Below, one piece after another: positions 14,170 through 18,833 of a stretch of DNA of 18,833 bases. The position numbers and the translations under genes were made by a program. Source of the DNA: DASWVC01 sp036401335 (GTDB lineage Bacteria > Verrucomicrobiota > Verrucomicrobiia > Chthoniobacterales > JAFAMB01); contig DASWVC010000190.1 in NCBI GenBank assembly GCA_036401335.1, forward strand, positions 1 to 18,833, read 5' to 3'. Position 1 is the first letter of the stretch; each line of letters starts with the position of its first letter. A model generated the notes under the pieces. The model searched no databases, was not told the DNA's origin, and saw nothing but the letters and a program-made list of their open reading frames with translations.

Positions 14170-16377
14170 ATGTTTCCCCGCCTGAGTCAGAATGCCCGCG
14201 GCCAGATGCTCCGCTTTTTTGGAGGCGGCGCGGCGAGGTTGTTGTACCGCGTAAGAACGTTTGGAGCCGAAAACCTTCCCAAAGGCGGCTTTCTGCTGTT
14301 GCCGAATCACCTGAGTTACGTCGATGCGGTGGTGCTGCAGCTGGCGTGTCCGCGCCCGATTCGTTTCATCGTTCACCAATCCATCTACAACCTGTCATGG
14401 CTGAAACCGGTTTTCCTCGCGGTGGGTGCCATTCCCATTTCAAATGTGCGGGCCAAGGAAGCACTTCGAACCGCGGCGGACCGCATCCGGGCCGGCGAGG
14501 TGGTCTGCATTTTTCCGGAGGGAGAACTTTCCCGCACAGGAACGCTGGTGCGGTTGCACAAAGGATTTGAGTTGATTGCCCGGCTCTCGGAACGCCCGAC
14601 CGTGCCGGTGTGGTTGGACCAACTTTGGGGATCGATCTTTTCCTTCGAAAGGGGCAGGTATTTTTTCAAATGGCCCAGACGGGTGCCAGCCCCGGTGACG
14701 GTTTATTTCGGCCAGCCGATCGCCGCCGGAGACGTGAACATCGGCGTCGCCCGTGAACGGTTGTTGGAATTGGGCGAGTTTTGTTTCCAGCAGCGGCCCG
14801 GGCTGGATTGCCACCTCGGGCGCGCCGCCATCCATGCACTGCGGCGTCACCAATTCAAGGAACTGATCATTGACGGCATGGACCACCGCCGGATGAAAGC
14901 AGGCGATCTGCTGGCAGCCTCAATTGCCCTGAGCAAATGGATCAGGCAACACTGTCGAGGCCAGCGGGTGGCGGTTGTTTTGCCTCCTGGCATCGGTGCG
15001 ATTGTAGCCAACCTGGCGATCACCCTGGCCGATAAAGTCGCTGTCAATCTGAACTTCACGGCCGGACGAGCCGCGCTGGAATCGGCGATCCGGCGTGGCG
15101 AAATCCTGCACGCGATTTCCGCCAAGCCTGTGATGAAACGCCTCCAGGATTTCCCGTGGCCGCCATCGGTCTACCGGCTCGAGGAATTGATCCCGGAACT
15201 TAAGCCGAAAGTGGTGGCCTGGCGCTTGTTTGTCCTGGCGGCACCCGCCTGGCTGCTCAGCCTCGTGCTGGGATTGCCGAGAAAGGGCGACCGCCGTGAA
15301 GCCGTTCTGCTGTTCACGAGCGGGACGTCCGGTGAACCCAAAGGGGTTGTGCTAAGCCACCGAAACATCGTCGGCAACGTCATGCAGTTTCGAACGGTGG
15401 TGCACCTGGACCACCACGACACGCTCATGGCGTCCCTTCCCTTCTTCCACAGCTTCGGCTGCACGGTAACGCTCTGGCACCCGTTGCTGGAAGGGGTCCG
15501 CACCGTCACTTACCCGACCCCGGTTGACGTTCAGAAAAATGCCGAACTGATCGAGAAATACCGGGTAACCTTGCTCGCCACCACGCCGACCTTCCTCCGG
15601 GGGTACCTGAAACGTTCTGAACCACCCCAGTTTGCCAGCGTGAAACTGTTGATTACCGGCGCGGAGAAATTGCCGCTGGAACTGGCCAAGGCCTTTGAAG
15701 AAAAATTTAAGCTGCGGGTGTATGAAGGGTATGGCCTGACCGAGATGGCCCCGGTTGTCAGCGTGAACCTGCCGGATCCGCGCAAAAACCACCCGGCCGA
15801 CGCAGTCCAAGCCTCCACCCGTGCGGGCTCCGTCGGCAAACTGCTGCCCGGTCAGGCCGCCCAGATTCGCGATCCGGAGACCGGAGGGCTGCGGTCGCCC
15901 CACGAACTCGGCATGCTGTGGCTAAAAGGACCGAACGTGTTCGAGGGCTACCTCAACGAGGAAACGAAAACGCGCGAGGTCATCCGTGACGGCTGGTTTC
16001 GTACCGGAGACCTGGCACGGTTCGACGAGGACGGTTTTCTCTTCATTGAGGGCCGGATCTCACGGTTTTCCAAGATGGCCGGTGAAATGGTGCCGCATGA
16101 AACCATTGAGAACAAGCTGGAAGAACTGTTTGACTTGCGGTCCGAGGAAGAGCGCCTGGTGGTTGTCGTGGGTGTGCCGGACGAGGTAAAAGGCGAATCG
16201 CTGGTTATCCTTTGCACCCGACGCCTGGAGGCGTCCGCCGTCCGTGAGAAACTGGCGGCCGCCGGTTTTCCAAACCTCTGGATTCCCCGCGTAATCAAGC
16301 AACTGGACACGTTGCCGGTCCTCGGTTCAGGCAAACTGAACCTGGCCCGCTGCCAGGAAATAGCGATGGAACGGTGA
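14170..16377 (+). CDS. aas: Bifunctional acyl-ACP synthetase / 2-acylglycerophosphoethanolamine acyltransferase
   Basis: The 735-residue protein joins two enzymes, as in E. coli Aas (719 residues). Residues about 1-200 are a PlsC-type acyltransferase with the catalytic NHLSYVD motif (H47, D52) and the FPEGELSRTG motif (115-124). Residues about 230-735 are an AMP-forming acyl synthetase with P-loop LLFTSGTSGEPKG (near 380), the YEGYGLTEMAPVVS motif and RTGDLARFDEDGF. The enzyme re-acylates lysophospholipids at the inner membrane with fatty acid activated on ACP, which recycles lipids. No fused or adjacent LplT flippase is seen. The ATG at 14170 is just upstream of the family match. It is divergent from mutS, with no apparent functional link. 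Confidence 0.93.
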   Translation: MFPRLSQNARGQMLRFFGGGAARLLYRVRTFGAENLPKGGFLLLPNHLSYVDAVVLQLACPRPIRFIVHQSIYNLSWLKPVFLAVGAIPISNVRAKEALRTAADRIRAGEVVCIFPEGELSRTGTLVRLHKGFELIARLSERPTVPVWLDQLWGSIFSFERGRYFFKWPRRVPAPVTVYFGQPIAAGDVNIGVARERLLELGEFCFQQRPGLDCHLGRAAIHALRRHQFKELIIDGMDHRRMKAGDLLAASIALSKWIRQHCRGQRVAVVLPPGIGAIVANLAITLADKVAVNLNFTAGRAALESAIRRGEILHAISAKPVMKRLQDFPWPPSVYRLEELIPELKPKVVAWRLFVLAAPAWLLSLVLGLPRKGDRREAVLLFTSGTSGEPKGVVLSHRNIVGNVMQFRTVVHLDHHDTLMASLPFFHSFGCTVTLWHPLLEGVRTVTYPTPVDVQKNAELIEKYRVTLLATTPTFLRGYLKRSEPPQFASVKLLITGAEKLPLELAKAFEEKFKLRVYEGYGLTEMAPVVSVNLPDPRKNHPADAVQASTRAGSVGKLLPGQAAQIRDPETGGLRSPHELGMLWLKGPNVFEGYLNEETKTREVIRDGWFRTGDLARFDEDGFLFIEGRISRFSKMAGEMVPHETIENKLEELFDLRSEEERLVVVVGVPDEVKGESLVILCTRRLEASAVREKLAAAGFPNLWIPRVIKQLDTLPVLGSGKLNLARCQEIAMER

Positions 16378-16847
16378 GCGAGGTGGCGGGGTAACGGAGT
16401 GTCGGAGTAATTGCACTAAGGTAAGGGCGTTTGGAGCGAAGAAGGCGTCCTCGGCTCGAGGCGTGCGCCTGACCGAGAGCCCGGTAGGGCGGCGAGTCCC
16501 TTCGCCGCCGGGATGGCCCGCAGGGGTCAAACGCGGCGGGTCTCGGGGGAAACCGTGCGGGGGGCGACGGCCGAGGGTGCCTTCGTCACCGGGCGGGACC
16601 TCGTCCGGCCCGGCCAGCAGGCCCGGCAGTCCCTTGCCGGCCGAGCCGCCGACGCAAGGGCACGAGCTTCCCAAGCAGCCCCACTTAGAAACCACTTAAA
16701 CCGAAACTGATCCCACCCCCCCATCACCCAGAAAGCTATTTTGCAGAACTTGACGCACACAACTCGTGCCGCGCGGGAAAAGGAAGGGGTTGACCGGTTG
16801 AGCTAAGCGCCGTGAATGCCCTCTGACGCGCCCGCGACCTGCTCCCG
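16378..16847. other. Intergenic with hairpin repeats
   Basis: These 470 bp separate the convergent ends of aas and the phosphatase-like gene and encode no recognisable protein. The first part (16412-16512) is a repeat unit described separately. The middle is very GC-rich with a further hairpin, CCGGCA-GTCCCT-TGCCGG (16623-16640). The last 150 bp are plain. A CTGACG/CGTCAG hairpin (16823-16851) overlaps the stop of the phosphatase-like gene but lacks a T tract. Confidence 0.5.
16412..16512 (+). repeat. Dispersed hairpin repeat, third copy of the unit in 5443-5775
   Basis: It starts with TTGCACTAAGGTAAGGGCGT, continues through a stretch sharing GGCGTGCGCCT with the 5443 copy, and ends with CCCGGTAGGG and the hairpin with stem GGCGGCGA, loop GTCCCT, stem TCGCCGCC (16488-16509). 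The same order is found at 5443-5545 and, reversed, at about 5683-5775. Unlike that locus no inverted partner arm is found downstream, so this is a solo unit. Confidence 0.65.
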
Positions 16848-18833
16848 TCAGGGGACGTCAAGGTCGACTTCGGCGTCCCAAAAACCGGGTAGCGCTTCCC
16901 GGTCCTTCCGGTCAAGCGTTGGCAAACCAACGGTGCGGTGCGCGAAACCGGCTGCGTCAAAATACTTTGTTTCGCCCACTGACTGATAAAACAGCCAGGT
17001 CCGCTCGCCGTTGGCCGCTTTCGCCGAAGCGGAGGCGCTACGCCGGTACGGAACGCAATCCGGACCGTTCATGAGCGCTTCGCAGAGGGGCCGACCGATG
17101 AGGGAACCGTTTGCCGGCAGGGTGAAACCGAGGACATCGGCCAACGTCAACGGCACGTCGACGTTGCTCACCGGTGCCTCGTCGACGTAGCCCCTTTTGA
17201 AGTCCGGCCCGTAGGCCGCCATGTTGTTGAAGGTGTCGGCCCGGCTAAAGCTGCCGTGCATGCCCTGGCCCTCTTGAAGGCCGGTGTCGCACACGGTCAC
17301 CCCGGTCCGCAACGGAGAGGCGGCGTCTAGCGCGAAGCTGCGGAAGTTCACGACGAGGGCCGGCGTCGGCAGTTGCGCCGAGCCCTTTAAATCAATGGCG
17401 CTGAGCGGAAGCGCTCCGTTCACGGCGCCGTAAGCCGGGTCCACAAAAAGGCCGCTCACGTAATCCTGCCGGGTGAAGAAATCGACGAGATTCTCCACCA
17501 GGGTTTGGTCCTTCTTCGGCAGGTAGATCAGATCCGAGCCGCCATTCGCCGCCACGACGACCTGGGCGTCGCTCGTGGTCACGATCGCACCCGAGGCACC
17601 GATCAACCCATTGCCGTTAGCGGGATGCTGCTCGGCGCTAGCCGTGGCTTTCCCGATCGTCGGATCCACCGGCAGATACGTGGCCGTTCCGTTCGACGCT
17701 GTCGTTCTCTTGTCAGGATCGAACAGCGGCAACCCGAGGTGGTGGGCCACGTCGATGGCCACGAACCCCGGCGGCAAAAAGTTGGCGTTAACTTCCTGGC
17801 GACCGGTCGCGTCCTTGTAGGTGAAACCGGCGGAATAACTGCCGCAGTAATGCTCGCCGCTCGCTTCCACCTCGTGCCGGCTGATGGTGGAGAAGCCGTG
17901 GTCGGAGGTAACGAAAAGGTCGGTGTCGTCCGCGAGGCCGGGGACGCTGCTCAAATAATCCAGCAGTTGCTTCAGGTTATGGTCGGCGTTGCCGACGGCA
18001 TCGCGCGAGGTCGACCCGTTGATGCCAGGGGTCAGCGCGTTCAGGCTATCGCCTTGATTGTGCTGCGTGCCGTCGGGGTCGCGCGACCAGAAAACAATCA
18101 GGAAGGGTTTGCCGTTCCGTTGGAAGGTCGGGAGGATCGCCTTGGTCGTGGCATCGACGAAGTACTGCTGCTGCACCAGATTTGCCGACCGGGTTCCGGG
18201 GGTGGCGTTGTTGCCGGAAAACCCGTTGCTGCCCGGGGACGTGGCGGACTGCCCGTTGGAGCGGTCGGGGGCCACCAGGGGCAACTGCGCCGCCGCGAGG
18301 GCTTGCTCGATTCCGGGAGAAAGCGGCGTCCCTCCGGCCTTGCCGGTGGAATCGTCAAGGATAATGGTCGTGGGAACGGCCACCACGCCGTTCACGGAGG
18401 CGAGCTGTGACGCGTCCTGGATGGCCACGGGCCCCAGCTTGCCGATAGCTGCCGTGTTGTACCCGCGGGCACGGGCGTAGGCCAGCAACGTTTCCTCGCT
18501 GAGGTAGTTACCCCCAAAATGGTCGTCGACGCAGGTCAGGACCGCGTCGTTCTCCAGGAACGGTGTCACTGTGCCGCCGCTGGGTGCGACGGGAAAGGCG
18601 CTATAGACGGTGTTGCCGAAGTCGCCGGTGTCGCCCAGATAATGGCCCGTAGCAAGGGCCGACGCGTTTGGCGTCGTGAACGTCGGAAACAGCGAATGGC
18701 TGTTGACGAAATTAACGCCATTCTGCCGGATGAAGAACAGCGTCGGGCTGTCGGTGCGGTTCACCGACGATGGTCGCAAGCCGTCGGTGACGAAAATAAC
18801 GGCGTTGCGGGCCTTGCCGGAAACCGTGACCGC
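16848..18833 (-). CDS. Alkaline phosphatase superfamily (type I phosphodiesterase/nucleotide pyrophosphatase) protein, 5' end outside window
   Basis: The frame is open to the right edge and continues upstream, reading NAVIFVTDGLRPSSVNRTDS, so the TTG at 18779 is not the true start. Metal-binding and catalytic signatures of the superfamily are in order. They are the first Asp in FVTDGLR, the Thr nucleophile in FPTFTTPNASALATG, RDPDGTQHNQGD, VTSDHGFSTISR, and the late His in MHGSFSRADTFNNMAAYGPD. It should hydrolyse a phosphodiester or phosphomonoester in a two-metal site. Such proteins are usually exported; the signal sequence, if any, lies outside the window. Residues about 140-210 (counted from 18779) form a Gly-, Asn- and Ser-rich insertion (SPGSNGFSGNNATPG). 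Substrate unknown. Confidence 0.88.
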   Translation of the reverse strand, partial: AVTVSGKARNAVIFVTDGLRPSSVNRTDSPTLFFIRQNGVNFVNSHSLFPTFTTPNASALATGHYLGDTGDFGNTVYSAFPVAPSGGTVTPFLENDAVLTCVDDHFGGNYLSEETLLAYARARGYNTAAIGKLGPVAIQDASQLASVNGVVAVPTTIILDDSTGKAGGTPLSPGIEQALAAAQLPLVAPDRSNGQSATSPGSNGFSGNNATPGTRSANLVQQQYFVDATTKAILPTFQRNGKPFLIVFWSRDPDGTQHNQGDSLNALTPGINGSTSRDAVGNADHNLKQLLDYLSSVPGLADDTDLFVTSDHGFSTISRHEVEASGEHYCGSYSAGFTYKDATGRQEVNANFLPPGFVAIDVAHHLGLPLFDPDKRTTASNGTATYLPVDPTIGKATASAEQHPANGNGLIGASGAIVTTSDAQVVVAANGGSDLIYLPKKDQTLVENLVDFFTRQDYVSGLFVDPAYGAVNGALPLSAIDLKGSAQLPTPALVVNFRSFALDAASPLRTGVTVCDTGLQEGQGMHGSFSRADTFNNMAAYGPDFKRGYVDEAPVSNVDVPLTLADVLGFTLPANGSLIGRPLCEALMNGPDCVPYRRSASASAKAANGERTWLFYQSVGETKYFDAAGFAHRTVGLPTLDRKDREALPGFWDAEVDLDVP

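Noticed and set aside
13938..14171. N-terminal extension of MutS back to 14171
   Set aside because: The extra 78 residues do not match the family, and MSDTPMMQQYLSI at 13937 is a typical MutS start.
16848..18779. Taking TTG at 18779 as the start of the phosphatase-like gene
   Set aside because: The frame continues upstream with the conserved FVTDGLR metal-binding motif, so the gene begins outside the window.
1..18833. CRISPR array, transposase, integrase, toxin-antitoxin, secretion or defence system
   Set aside because: No regularly spaced direct repeats and no ORF with the motifs of such proteins were seen; the Uma2-like gene is the nearest candidate and is degraded.

Overview
The window is chromosomal DNA from a high-GC bacterium. 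The gene set is typical of a free-living Gram-negative organism: metE under a cobalamin riboswitch, an Aas-type lipid recycling enzyme, aqpZ, a ClC transporter and mutS. The intergenic DNA is full of GC-rich hairpin repeats carrying GGTAGGG and GTCCCT motifs. That repeat style, together with decayed Uma2-family and DUF1640-like genes, reminds me of soil Verrucomicrobiota. This is an impression only, because no rRNA or other phylogenetic marker is present.

Layout. Positions 1-1100 are a decayed accessory region. They hold the start of a small minus-strand gene cut by the window edge, the 3' part of a type II (Ser-like) tRNA, a Uma2-family gene that has lost its core, a DUF1640-like ORF without a start codon, and one copy of a dispersed repeat. 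Positions 1256-4484 hold a cysteine-rich CWC/DUF5522 fusion gene and metE, with a complete cobalamin riboswitch and a plausible promoter ahead of metE. Positions 4752-6020 hold an SRPBCC-family gene and then a repeat-rich stretch. That stretch contains a truncated second copy of a methyltransferase start, a compound inverted-repeat element flanked by 13-bp direct repeats, and a second repeat element. Positions 6042-7207 are a divergent pair, an F420-dependent-reductase-like oxidoreductase and an HxlR regulator. Positions 7330-9756 carry a class I methyltransferase followed 12 bp later by a ClC transporter with CBS domains. On the minus strand, 9852-13937 carry an isoprenylcysteine-methyltransferase-family membrane protein, aqpZ and mutS. 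Divergent from mutS is aas (14170-16377). A 470-bp gap with another repeat copy follows, then an alkaline-phosphatase-superfamily gene that runs off the right edge.

Function. metE should be made only when B12 is scarce, since the riboswitch is intact and a hairpin at its ribosome binding site could mediate the control. The HxlR regulator probably controls the divergent oxidoreductase. The other genes are independent housekeeping or envelope functions and do not form one pathway. I found no CRISPR array, transposase, integrase or recognisable defence or secretion system. The most unusual content is the family of short hairpin repeats and the gene remnants around them.
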